Shown here: positions 45,146 to 56,583 of the stretch, piece after piece
Position numbering within the stretch: position 1 is the stretch's first letter
How the letters are laid out: each line of letters begins with the position of its first letter
NCBI GenBank assembly: GCA_023014335.1
Contig: JAECYW010000005.1
Coordinates: 2,356,001-2,420,000, forward strand
Length of the DNA: 64,000 bases
Source: Galerina marginata
Taxonomy: Eukaryota > Basidiomycota > Agaricomycetes > Agaricales > Galerinaceae
Direction: 5' to 3'
Program-made: the position numbers and the translations under genes
Notes under the pieces: generated by a model
What the model was told of the DNA's origin: nothing
The model's database searches: none
The model's input: only the letters and a program-made list of their open reading frames with translations

Positions 45146-48100
45146 GCATGGCTAAGCGCAATTCCTTATCACACATGGGCGGGAAACGTGGGACAGGTGA
45201 AAGAAAGACCCACTGGAAATCTCTTATCTTCCAACCCAGTCTTTGCACGATAACTGGAAGTTGGAATGAAATGGAGGGCATTGAAGTGGTTCTAATTGAA
45301 CACGACTAGGCCTGCTGAAGGATGCTGTCGACCTGAAAAGAAGTGAACATGAGCATAACCATAACCAATTGTTAATTTTGAAGTCGTGAGGTGCATGGTA
45401 CCAAACCGTTCTGTTTCTTCTTTACTTCCCCGCCGCCTCGATTGCCGGCCGAGGCCAAGGTCGCATGACCTTAATTATATTGGGATTTTCGATGTTCAAT
45501 GGGCGTGCGTCGCGGTAGTCATTAATAGTGTTAATTACAAGGTGGACTTACTGTAAGACGTACCAGTCACCAGAGGTCGCCAAACCATATGATAATTGGG
45601 CCCGGGGACGTAAAGGTGGATAAATAACCGACGAGGTCCCTACCGTATGGGAAATATCTGCAGGCTTTTCCATACGGTTGAAGGGGATGCTATGTAAAAC
45701 CTCATCGGAAGTGAGTGAAAAAAAATCCAGTAGTGCCGGGTTAGGAAAGTCGGTCCGACTTTATGTAAGTGTATTGAGGTTTTTTTATACCCTGTTATTT
45801 TGAGAGGTCCGAGTGGTCAATCAATTGATGCCTTTGAACCCTCAAATCCAAGCATACCTTCCGGCACCTCTGATCGACTATTATTGAGTCTGTCTGTATA
45901 GATTTAGTGTTGTAGTTTGGACACTGGCTACCACTGTCTCCGTATTTCTTCAAGTATGCTGGGACTTACAGAGAATAATTAACCTGGTTGCGGGTATCCT
46001 CTGCTCTGGAAAGACCTAGGTTGAGTCTACGCCACCGCGTCTTCAGATTTATCACATATCCCATAGCAAGCGGATCAACAGGCGTCATATGCAAATTACC
46101 AATGGTATCTCAGCACGTCGCCGTCGATAATCAGTTCGAATGCGCTTGAAATTTGAGGTGTCGGGAACGGCGGTGCGTGCCGGGCCGTATTGCATTTCCC
46201 GATCCAAGCCGATCGACGCGCGCGTAAAATTCAAGTAATTTTTCAATTGCGAATTTTCGATTGCTTCTAACCATGCATTCTACATATCTCGATTCCCGAC
46301 TGTTATCTCGTAGGTCGGACCGAACGCCGACGTTCAAGTCCACCTTGTCAACTTCCGCATTTCTGATGGAACTGCCTGGAATTGCGCCTCGAGCTCACGA
46401 AGGTTGCGTCGTGTCGATAGGGGATATTGTCGGCACCTCTATGTCAAGTATATATTGAAATCGGCACCGGCTATCGAGTGAATATTATCTGCCCCGAGAG
46501 CTCGCAAGTCGACCCGGACAAGCAACTTCAAACGCGTCGCTGAGTTCATTTAACTTTTACGAGTGCTGAGTTAGTTCGTAAGTATACAGGAACGGTTTAA
46601 ATAAATCAGGTAGACTCTTTGTAACTTACTTTTCGGTGAGAAATTGGAGTACGAGGGCTTATTGCTGCCCTACTGCGCACCTTCCAGCGACGACATAGGA
46701 GGTTACGCCATTGAATTGGTCAAATTTAAATTATAGGAGCCCTTCATCTCCCTATCAGCAATCACAGAGCCATGGAGCACGGGTCATGAGGGTGCCAATG
46801 GTGTCATTGGCAATTGAAAGGTAGAATCGGTGCACTGGCACGCACGTCATGAGGCTCTGTATTCTTTCTCCACCATTCGAAACACGTTCCGCGATGTGCG
46901 TGCATTATGCGCACCGTACACAGCGCACGCCGCAGACTATCTGCATTTCACCCCGATCCCGATTCTTAAATTCGAATCGCGCGATATTGCATGCGTGCAC
47001 GCGCCGTATCCCGATTTACGATTCGCCGTGTAGGCGGCCGGGTGTGGGGAAGCGGGGTGCGGGGTTTAGAGTTGCTACAAGGTCCGAGAACTCCATGCGT
47101 CGAGGGATGGTGTAGATATCGCCGAGAGGCCTGTAATTAGTTTATTGCAGAAGAGGGTAACCGCGAAGCTTCTCAACATCGAGCGCTTGGGCAAAGCGGT
47201 GTGGAGTTGGAGTAAATGACGGCTAGGGCGAGCAAGCGCCCGTGGCTAAACATGTTTCCACCATTTGAGTCTTCCTTTATCTTATCTGGAAAGTCTGTAA
47301 CATAGCGTTTCATTGGTTTTGTTATAGTGAGTAAATCACTACTCAGGGGCCTAATCAGAGGCTTGGTTTTTTTTGTTCCCAAACCCATGGCGCAAATAAG
47401 CTCAACGAGCTCCATTTCTCAACCTGAATAAGAGATCAATCAAACGGGATTTGGATGAGTTGGAAGAGAAAAAGCGAGGAATGGAAATGTCCTAAGAAAT
47501 TATCAAGCAACATTACCGCTGCCTACTACGTGCTCGGTTTAAAATGCACGAGGTCACCGAGAATCGGACGGGACTAGGGTGGAATGTAAAATCGCTAGAC
47601 TGAAGAATGAAGACTAATAACCGAGTCCCAATTTTTTTTACAAAGAATAAGAAAGTCCAATTGTTCAGTCCTTAATCATCAAGTTTCAGCCCTTAACTTT
47701 TCAAATATCGATTACAAGCTTTACCGCCGGTGTCACGGGCCAGGGAGAAGAATAAGAAAAAAGAATAAAAAGCAAAGGGTAGGCCGGTTGCACATCGCCA
47801 CAATAGACACTACTCGCAAGAATGAAGGGGCCGGTCGAGGTGAATAGAGTCCCGTACTTGGAATAGACAAATATAATAAGCACCTTTCCCTGGCACTGGC
47901 CAGATCGACAATCACAACAGAATTATTATAATAGAGTGCTTACCGACGCACCGAGATCTGTCATCTAATCTGCCCAAACTCCAGAGTCTAACCAACCTTG
48001 GCCTCTCGACACAATTGGCATCAGTGACGTACACGGGGCACACGCACCGCAAAATGGAATCTCGGAATGCGGAAAACGGAATGCGCATGCGATGTGCGGT

Positions 48101-49435
48101 GATAGAATAGAATAGAATAGGACAGAGCCAGAAATAAAACGGAATAGACAACAAAAAGAGCCAGTTAGCCCGGCATCACTGGACACCTGGGATTGGCGTT
48201 GGCGTTGGCAAGCGTGGGACTCGAGGGGGCAGATAAGCTTCACTGACAGTCTATCTTGAAGGTGGACGTCAGATAGTAATAACACGGCGAACGTCAATGG
48301 CGAACGCGTGCGCGTGCACGCGCGGCGGAGGTATGTCGCCCAGCGTCCGGGTCGGAGTCTCGTACTCGGACTGGTGGACCTGGTCATGTCATGCCGTTCG
48401 AAATCCCATAAGCCAATCCCGTAAGTGCGTATGTGCATGTGTTGACGCGGTTCTATGAGGACTTGAAAGCTTCAGGGAATCAGGAACTTGCCAGGAAAAG
48501 TGAAAGAAGTGAGGAACGTGGGCCGGCACGACGCGACATGGAACTGTGCAGCAGATATTGGGATAAATGGAAAGAAGCACGCCTTCCCCGCATCTCTCCA
48601 CCCTCCACCTCCACCCCCACTCTCACCCCGCTGCTGCCGGTTCTGGGACTGGGTCATTCTAGAGCTATACTTAGGCGATACCCAATGTTGAGGGTAGTGC
48701 GGGGTTTTTGGGCGCTCAAGAAGCGCCGCACGGGCAGACTGAGATTGCAGTGGTTGAAAGGATGAGCCAGGGCCCGAGTCTTGGGCTCTCCGTGGTTCAT
48801 TCGGACATGAACATTGTAGTAAGTAGATAACACCAAGAGACGCCGTGAAAAACTGGGGAGGCACAATATATGTATCGGCCGACGTCACTGAGGAGGAGTC
48901 GGACGGAGCTCAAGCAGAGATGAAAACTTTCGACTTGGTATGGTATGGAATGTTCTATGCGAGCAGTGGGTGGTAGATCATCACTATTTCCAAAGAGGTA
49001 TCGAAGAGAAGGTTTGTGGGGGGTGCGGTGCGTAAGAAGCGTTGGGTGAAATGATGAGCCTACTTTGCCCGAGTATTAAGGAGCCTCCCAAGCTGGTACC
49101 CTGGCACCGTCATTCAGTGGGACGAAAATCAGCTGAGGATAAGATGAGAATATTGTCGCGTCGAAAATAGACTTACTTATGCAGCGTTGGTTCGGAAGCG
49201 TATGAAAAATAGACTGCGCAGAGGTAGAGACGGTAAACGTCGGAGATACGTCCGTGGTGGGAGTCGAAGACGTCTGGCAGAGACTTGACGCGAGTCGTGG
49301 GTCATGACGATTGCCTCGAGACACCCATCGCCGAAGAGGGTAAGGAGGATGAGAACCAGAACGAAATTTCTTTGCATTCTCCTCACAAGTCACGCATGCG
49401 GCCAGAGATAGAAGAGAGGCTTTCCCTGAAATGTT
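45146..49435. other. Gene-poor region, right part
   Basis: About 4.3 kb. Short ORFs overlap on both strands (for example 46131-46343 with 46261-46458, and 48433-48765 with 48472-48888) without domain or splice support. A small pentamer microsatellite lies at 48103-48120. No intact transposon or RNA gene recognised. Confidence 0.35.
48103..48120. repeat. Pentamer microsatellite
   Basis: Three and a half copies of the 5-base unit ATAGA/TAGAA (GATAGAATAGAATAGAATAG). Confidence 0.6.
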
Positions 49436-49479
49436 ACAATTTTCACCAGTAGGTTCGCTTGTGAGCTCAAGAGCAATTC

Positions 49480-50225
49480 GACCATCCGTTCTCGTCGGTC
49501 GAGCACCACTTAAAAAATATCCAAAATTAAAGCAGCATCCAAGGTGAGAACAGAACAGAACAGAAGGCGTCTCGTCGTGGGTGGCGATTCAGAATTTGGA
49601 TAGTAAATCCGACTGTCAATAGCAGTGTCCGACGATGGCCAAAGAGAAGTTAAATGGAACCAGATATCATAAGTCGACGAGAGCCTAGAGGGCAGTGGAA
49701 TTCAGAGAATTTAAAGCCAATGAATGAACAGAGAAATTGGGAACGAAACCGTGAAAATTTGAAAGCTGGGAATGCGGATTCCTGCAGCTGTCAGTGATCA
49801 CGAAGATGAGCAGAAATTATACTCGGTCAAACTAGTGAACGCACAACTTGAAGTCGTGGTTCGTCCTCGTCGGTCGAACACCATCAAAAAAAAAAGATCC
49901 AAAATTAAGCAGAGAATCCAAGGTGAGAACAGAACAGAACAGAACAGAAGGCGGTTCGTCTGAATCGTGGGGTCTGAATCGTGGGTGGCGAAAAACTGGA
50001 TCGTAAATCCGACTGTCAGTAAGAGTGTCCGAGTCCGAGTCCGATGCTGGTCAAAGAGAAGTGAAGTAGGACCAGATGGTCATAATCCGAGTCGACATGA
50101 GTCCAAGGGCCGTAGCCGTGGAATCAGAGAAGCCGGTGAGTGGAAACAGGCTGTGTGGATGCTGTCGGTGAGGCTGAGCGAGAATTTTACTTGGCCAAAC
50201 TGGTGAACGCACAAGTCGTGGCTCT
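49480..50225 (+). repeat. Imperfect direct repeat, two ~375 bp units
   Basis: Unit 1 (about 49480-49855) and unit 2 (about 49860-50225) share in the same order: CTCGTCGGTCGA; AATATCCAAAATTAA / AAGATCCAAAATTAA; AATCCAAGGTGAGAACAGAA; GTAAATCCGACTGTCA; GTGTCCGA; CAAAGAGAAGT; and at the end GGTCAAACTAGTGAACGCACAA / GGCCAAACTGGTGAACGCACAA. Each unit also holds a short GAACA microsatellite of different copy number. No coding capacity is visible. Confidence 0.65.
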
Positions 50226-50918
50226 TGAATTAGCCGGCTGAATTAGAATACTTCCAGAGAAAACGTCGATCTTGGTCTTGGTGGCATGGTTAAGGAAGAA
50301 ATAGCTGAGGGCAACAGGAACTCATCACTGTGAACGACGACAAGTGAATATCATGATGAATATGAATGAGATTGAATTGAATTGAGGGGTGATATAACAC
50401 ATGCTGTAAAGAGTATAAAAAAACGAAATATATAACAGGGGACAAGAACCATGGAGGGAGAGGTATCGGTATCGATATATAGAGGCGGTCCTGAGTCCGC
50501 GGGCAGAGGCGGGGGCGGTGAAGAAGGCGAAGGTCAAGCCCTAGGTCAAGGCGAAGGGGAGAGCGAGGTATACATGGGTCGGTCGGGAATAATCCGCGAG
50601 GTAGGATATAATAAGCCGAGTCGTGTGTCGTCGTGGAGCGGAGCGGGTTGTGACTATGGCCACAGAAATCGAGGAAAGAGGTTAGGGTGGAGGTGGAGGT
50701 AGGGGTAGGGTAGAGAGAGGGAGCGGGAGGGCGAATAGATAAATAGACGTGTCCAAACACGAAAATACAATAACACGAAAAATTCACAGGCCTCCCCTCC
50801 CTCTGCACTCTGCACATCGTCTAGGTCACCAATACCAAAAAGTCCGAATCTAACCTACACCTACGCCTACACCCAAAGCCAAAGGCAAGCAAAAGCCAAA
50901 GCAAAACCCTACCCTACC
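50226..50918. other. 3' flank of the polyol dehydrogenase gene
   Basis: About 700 bp. Contains imperfect GGTGGAG/GGTAGGG purine-rich repeats near 50685-50735. No gene supported. Confidence 0.4.
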
Positions 50919-52484
50919 CTAGCACCCCTCCTCGCCAGACCCAACCATGACCTTGAGCACCAGCCCGCCGGACTCATCGACGCCCTTGGCCATCATCTCG
51001 AACGCCTTGCGCGTGTCTTCGAGCTTGAAGCGGTGCGTGACGAGCTTGGCGACGAGGGAGGGGAGGGGTATTGAGGGTGCGGGTGTTGAGGATGTTGATG
51101 ATGAGGAGGAGGAGGAATTTGAAGAGGAATTTGAAGAGGAAGAGGAGGAGGAGGCGGAAGAGAGCAGCTCGAGCGCTTCGGGGTAGGTGTCGGCGTATCT
51201 GAACGACCCGAGGATGTCGACTTCGCGGAGGGCGGCGGTGGAGAGGGGCATATACGCTGCGCGGGTGCCCATACCGATGAGCATGACTTTTCCACCTGTC
51301 GTCGCGCACTGTGAAGGGAAAGAAAGGTACGTCAGTTCCGTGGGAACAAAAAACAAAAAAAGTTGACTGATGGACAAGTGAACACTGAACAGGAAGACAA
51401 ACTCACGAAAACGCTCATCTGGATCGCGCTCTCCGCGCCTGTGCATTCGAAGACGACGTCGTACCCCTCGGAGGCGCCAAACGCCGATAGGGCCGCGACG
51501 GCGCCTTCTTTCGCTTTTCTGAGCTGCTCGTCCGCCATGTCTTTTGGAGAGGATGCGGGTGGTGGGGGCTTTTGCGGCGCGGAGCCGTTCATTTTAGGTG
51601 CGGGTGGGGAAGCGGAGGCGGAGGCGGACGGTGGTATTGAGCAGCAGGCGTCTACTAGCGGTTGTTGTTGCTGCTGTTGTTGGGATGGGGGTGTGGGGAG
51701 GCAGAAGATCTCGTCTGCGAAACCTTCGTTTTTGGCGAACTGGAGACGGGTCATGTTGATGTCGACGGCGACGACGCGGGATGCGCCGCGGTGCTTTGCG
51801 AGGGCGCAGGCGAGGAGACCGATGGCGCCGACGCCGAAGACCATGACGGACTGGTTGGGCTGGAGGCTGCACCGGCGAGAGGCGTGGATGAGGACAGAGA
51901 GGGGCTCTGCGAGTGAGGCGAGTTCGTAGGATACGGCGTCGGGGAGGCTAGGAAAATATCAAGGACTATTCGAGGAGGAAAAAAGAGAAAACATACGGGT
52001 GGAGAACGAAAGCGGGGTGGTTCATGCGGGTCTGGAGAGTGCCGTCTACGTGGGGGAAGCGGGCTGCAGAAGAGCAGAAGCGCATGCCCTTGCAGAGATT
52101 GTAGCGACCTTTGTCGCAGAAGGAGCAGGCACGGCAGCTGATGCCAGCCTCAATCGCGACCCGCTGCCCGACCTTGAATCCTGCAACACCGGGCGCGACG
52201 GCGGTGACGACTCCGGCTGCTTCATGGCCCAGCACCAGCGGCGCGCGGACAGCAAAGTCGCCGTTCCGTCCGTGGCTGTAGTAGTGGACTAGCAAAGAAA
52301 TTAGTCGGGGGACGGGGAAGAAGAGAAGATAGGACATACGGTCCGAGCCGCAGAGACCGGTGGAGACGACGTGGACCTGGACCTGGCCGGAAGCGGGGGG
52401 CCAGAGGGTGCGCTGCTCTACGCGGATATCGCGCTGGCCGTAGAGGATGGCGGCAGTAGTGGAGGGGAGGGCTACGGGGGACAT
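50919..52484 (-). CDS. Zinc-dependent polyol (sorbitol/xylitol) dehydrogenase with low-complexity insertions
   Basis: Medium-chain dehydrogenase oxidising a polyol to a ketose with NAD+. Exons 52340-52484, 51997-52288, 51407-51947 and 50919-51308 give 455 aa. Catalytic zinc ligands are in GLCGSDLHYYSHG and GHEAAG. The structural zinc site has four Cys (SCRACSFCDKGRYNLC). The NAD fold has FGVGAIG and VVAVDIN; the Asp after the second strand fits NAD rather than NADP. The enzyme is ~100 residues longer than usual because of two insertions: residues ~230-285 (Gln run, then Ser/Ala/Pro) and ~376-405 (almost pure Ser/Asn). Ends VMVGSGEEGC. Divergent from an SDR gene with 452 bp between starts. Substrate (sorbitol, xylitol, L-arabinitol) cannot be fixed from sequence. 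Confidence 0.9.
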
Positions 52485-52936
52485 GTCTGCGCTGAAGTGA
52501 AATATCTGCTACTCTCCCATAGCCCCTTTATAAAACCGTGTTCACCAGCGGTCCGAACCCGCCGCTCCCCTGCCCCATGTCCTCCCACCCCAGATCGGGA
52601 CGCGTCTGATCGGGCATCCGGCATCGCCCACCCAGATTCAGGCGCATGCCGGCAATTTCTCAACAGATCCCAGATCCGACAGATCTGCTCAATCGGCCCA
52701 TTCGCGCCTTTTCCTACTTGTCGGCTTGTTGCGGAACTGCATCTGCGCCGGAGGGGGACACATGCAACTCGACGCACACCGACTGCACTCGCATTTCAGT
52801 CGAGGAGGACGCCTACTGAACCTCCTGCGGACACTCGCACCGACCTCCGAACAACGATCGACCACCCGGCCCGGCATGCTTTTGTGCATCATGATAAGCT
52901 CCAGCGCACCATCCCAGTTCTTCGCATTTTCATACC
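52485..52936. promoter_or_regulatory. Divergent promoter, polyol dehydrogenase / SDR
   Basis: 452 bp between start codons on opposite strands, GC-rich. A TTTATAAAA sequence lies at about 52530-52538, roughly 45 bp upstream of the dehydrogenase ATG, and is a plausible TATA box for the minus-strand gene. The layout suggests co-regulation of the two oxidoreductases. Confidence 0.5.
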
Positions 52937-55900
52937 ATGGACTCGACGCCCTCTCGCCCCATCCTCGACCTTTTCTCGCTCAAGGGCCAGAACGCACTCA
53001 TCACCGGTGCATCCCGCGGTACGCCATTCCCATTTCGTGCCCCTACAAACTCACTCACAGACCACCCACAGGAATAGGCGCCGCGTGCGCACTTGCCCTC
53101 GCACAGGCAGGCGCTGACCTATGTCTTATCCTGCGCCCACCGGTAGACCCCCAGCTCACCCCAGAGATAGTCAACACCATCCGCACAGCGTGTCCCAACG
53201 CCCGTGTCGAGGTCGTCCACGCCGATCTCTCAGACACCGCGTCCGTCAAGCGCGTCTTTCCCTTAGCCCTCGACAAAATGAACGGCGAGATCGACATTTT
53301 CGTCAACTGCGCTGGCATCCAGCGCCGTGCTCCCGCTGAGGTCTTCAGCGAAGACGACTGGGACGAGGTTCGTCTACCTTGTCTATTTTTTCTTCCATTG
53401 CCGTTAGGATTCCGTAAATTTCGTTTCCTTCACTTCCCCTGTTCCCCTGGTATCGTTCGCAGTCGCAGTCACATTCACCTCATGTCATTTCACTTGTGCT
53501 CGACTTGCCTGAATTTCCGTTATTTCGTCGTCATTCTCTGTCGCGCTGTCTGTCTCCGTGATCGTCTTGGCCATTATTAGATTTCCGTATTTTTCGCTGT
53601 CGCCTGTCCACGTCCGTTTGAAACCACTTGACATCTTTTCGCCTTCACTTTTCACGGCGCCGCAGTCAAGTTGTTCTCGTCGTCTTTTATTTTCTTCTTC
53701 AATTTTACCACCATCCTTCCGCCGATAGTTTTTCATTGGCGCCAATTCACCGGATGCCAGTTGGCCAAACGCATTAGGACACAGGCACTCCCAAATCCAA
53801 CCCGTGCCCGTGCCCGCTCGGTCATGTCCTGTGCGGCTCGCACTCGTATTCGTACCCATACCCACCCCACCCATCGCACCGTGTCCCGTTCTTTTCTTAT
53901 CTCCTCGCCAACGACCAGTAACAACGGTCGCTTCTTCTTTTCTTTTCACTCTCAGATCCAGAAGAAGAACTTCCTTTCCTTCGCCTCTCATACATGCTTT
54001 GGATTTTATTTATTCCGTTTCCGTTTTGCATATTCGCACACCGCGTCGGACAACCTTTTTCTTTTCCCCCTCCCCTTTTTCTGGGCTTTTCCCGTTTCCT
54101 GCCTAACCTTCTTTACCTGCACGCGGTGCGCCACCGCTGTTGATTTATCGTGTCCTGCCGAAAGCTAGTGCACCAGTGTGTCAGCTAGCCAGTGTGCCAT
54201 TTCGAGTTTTCTAGTTCTCGTTCTCGTGCCCGTGCCGGCGCATGCGCATGAGCATGAGCATGATCTGCACTATGATTTATCATCATTTATTACCCGCTTT
54301 CGAATTCGAATTATCCATCCGTTTTATCCGTATCCATTCAGTCAGCTTTTGCCTTCTCTTTTACTCTTTCTCGTTCTTCCAAACCCACTTCCTAATTCAC
54401 CACCTCCGACTCTCGCGCTTCGCTGGCGCGTGCGTCCGCTTTCGTCTTTCATCTATCCATCTATCCATCTTCCTCTTCCTCTTTTCCTTTCCTTTCCTTT
54501 CCTTTCCTGCGGCTCGCAGCGCACCAGCACCCTCGAACTCAAAAAGCCCACGAGCCAGCGAACTTCTCATTTTTCCGGGGGGCTCGTATGTCCGGGCCAT
54601 ACTTCCGAGCCCGCGCTTTTTTTCTATTCAAATATTCTGCCCCAGCCCCGCTTGAGCTGTTCACCCGTCCTACGTGCGTGCGTACGCGCGCATGTTTCGG
54701 TACGATACCGGGCGCGTCTGGACTTTTGGTGTTCTTCTTCGGGAAAGGCTCGGAGGACCCGTTAATTAAGCTGGATGAATGGTTTTTGCTTTTCCTTTCG
54801 CATTGGGATCTGCGCTCTCCTGTTGGGTAGGTCCTGCTCGAGGCGGATTAGCTGTTCCTTTAATTATTGTAAATCAATGCGAGCCTGACGATAGTTGGAT
54901 TTGGAGGGGGGCGAGGGCAGCGGCTTGCGGCTGCGATGCTGAATACCGGTATTGCATCATAGATGACGTCGTTGCAGCCTGCAGCTCGCCACGGGCGCTT
55001 CCCTGTCCTGCTGCCGTTGCCCTGCCGTGTCGACCGCGATTCGTTGGGCAGGATGCGATGCCAATGTCCAATGACCAGTGCCCAGTGCCTTATCCCGGCG
55101 GCATCGGCAATCGCTGACGACAAGGACGATGTCAGTCAGTTGTCGCCCTGCGTTTGCTACCTGTCCAAGGATGAGACGAGAGATTGGCGGTGCACGCGCA
55201 TGAGTGCGGTGGACTATGATTAGGTGCTAGGTTTGACTGGCGTGCTGATGATGGTGTTTCTTATCGACTGGTTCCCTCGGCTTCGGGTGCGAGTACATAA
55301 CATGCTTGTGCTTTTCTTTCCTTTCTCTCTTCCTTCGGATTTCGTTTATGGTCCTTCTTCTTTCGATCCCAACTTGATTACACTTTTATCGTTCCCATAT
55401 TACACAAGTAACATAACACACACCACCGCCGCCGACGGCGTCCATTTTATTTACCCATTCCCATTCCCCTTTCCCAGTTCTCATTCCCATCGCCCCTCTT
55501 CTTCTCCTTCTTCTGCCCAACAAAACGCTCGGCTAAAGCCCAACTGACACCCCCCACACCCACAGGTGCTAACCACCAACCTCAAGTCCGCGTTCCTGCT
55601 CTCCCAAGCCGCCGGCGCGCACATGCTCTCCCGGCCCGCAAATCCCTCCCATGTCGATTCGGATTCGGATTCCAATGCACACACTGGCACTGGCAGCAAG
55701 ACGTCGGTAAAGTCGATTATCCACTTTGCGTCGCTGCTTTCTTTCCAGGGCGGGTTGACGGTCCCGGCGTATGCGGCTGCGAAGGGCGGCATCGCGCAGC
55801 TCGTCAAGGCGCTCTCGAATGAATGGAGCGGGAAGGGGGTCAGGGTGAATGCGGTCGTGCCGGGGTATGTGAAGACGGATATGTGAGTTTCGGCATGCTT

Positions 55901-56583
55901 TTTTGATTTCATGTAGCTTACGAGATGACTTTTGTTTGAACTTTTGAATCCTAACTTCGAAATCAACAAAAGGAACTCGGCCCTGCTCGCCAACCCGACG
56001 CGTCTGCGCCAGATTAGTGAGCGTATCCCTGCGGGAAGGTGGGGCGACCCGGCGGACTTTGCGGGTGTGGTGGTGTTCCTGGCGAGCAGGGCGAGCTTGT
56101 ACGTATGCGGCGAGCTGGTGGTCGTCGATGGGGTGCGTGTTTGTTCTCTTTTCTTTCTCAACGGAATGTCTTCTTTTTTTCGTTTTCTTTCGTTATCTCT
56201 TTCTTCTCTTTTCTTTTTCTTTTCCCGCGCGACAAGCGCGATGCGCAGCGTCGCACCGGCGGGCTTAATGCCTTCTGACCGAGTCGTACTAACTTTAATG
56301 ACGCAAGACGGAACCGCATCCGTTCGCGTCCCACCTTGTTCCGTTTCGGGATATGTGTTTCCCGGCCCATTTAAGCGCTCGTCTTGGCTTCCGTGTTCTC
56401 CCTTTGTTGATCGACGATCCCTGCTTTATGTCATCTTATGCGTTTATATCGCCGCTCAATGTCCTTGTCCTCTTCTCACTCATTTCCTTGTTAAAATTTT
56501 CTGCGCCCGTATAACCGCGTTGATTACTGATTACTGATTACTGACTCGTACTTTGTTTTCTTCAGGGCTGGATGGGCCGGTGA
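52937..56583 (+). CDS. Short-chain dehydrogenase, KduD/gluconate 5-dehydrogenase-like
   Basis: NAD(P)-dependent oxidoreductase, probably acting on a keto-sugar acid or similar. Exons 52937-53018, 53072-53367, 55566-55882, 55973-56132 and 56566-56583 give 290 aa in frame. Cofactor motif [23 protein letters not shown] with catalytic Ser; YAAAK with catalytic Tyr and Lys; [10 protein letters not shown]; and the end VVDGGWMGR, which is the typical KduD-type end. Continuity of [14 protein letters not shown] across exons 2 and 3 fixes the splice sites of a 2198-nt intron (53368-55565). Intron 4 is 433 nt. A Ser/Asp insertion ([17 protein letters not shown]) sits before the catalytic Ser. Codon use is strongly GC-rich, like the divergent dehydrogenase and unlike genes in the first 38 kb. 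Confidence 0.88.
53368..55565 (+). other. 2.2 kb intron in the SDR gene
   Basis: Donor gttcgt and acceptor cacccacag. The sense strand is strongly pyrimidine-rich over long stretches, with C/T tracts such as the CCTTT pentamer array near 54487-54510 and CCATCTAT repeats near 54448-54470. No coding-like exon chain or transposon ORF recognised; reading frames in it are low-complexity Pro/Ser/Phe/Arg. Confidence 0.75.
54486..54511 (+). repeat. CCTTT microsatellite inside the SDR intron
   Basis: Five consecutive CCTTT units (TTTTCCTTTCCTTTCCTTTC). Confidence 0.7.
56519..56544 (+). repeat. Heptamer tandem repeat inside SDR intron 4
   Basis: Three tandem GATTACT units followed by GACT, 20-45 bases upstream of the acceptor; each unit resembles the CTNAY branch-point consensus (ACTGATTAC). 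Confidence 0.5.

Noticed and set aside
48472..48888. 138-codon minus-strand ORF
   Set aside because: Overlaps equally long plus-strand frames, low-complexity Gly run, no domain; a chance frame is likelier.
51363..51929. 188-codon ORF antisense to the polyol dehydrogenase
   Set aside because: A shadow frame created by GC-rich codons; its Ala/Gly/Cys-rich content mirrors the sense-strand repeats.
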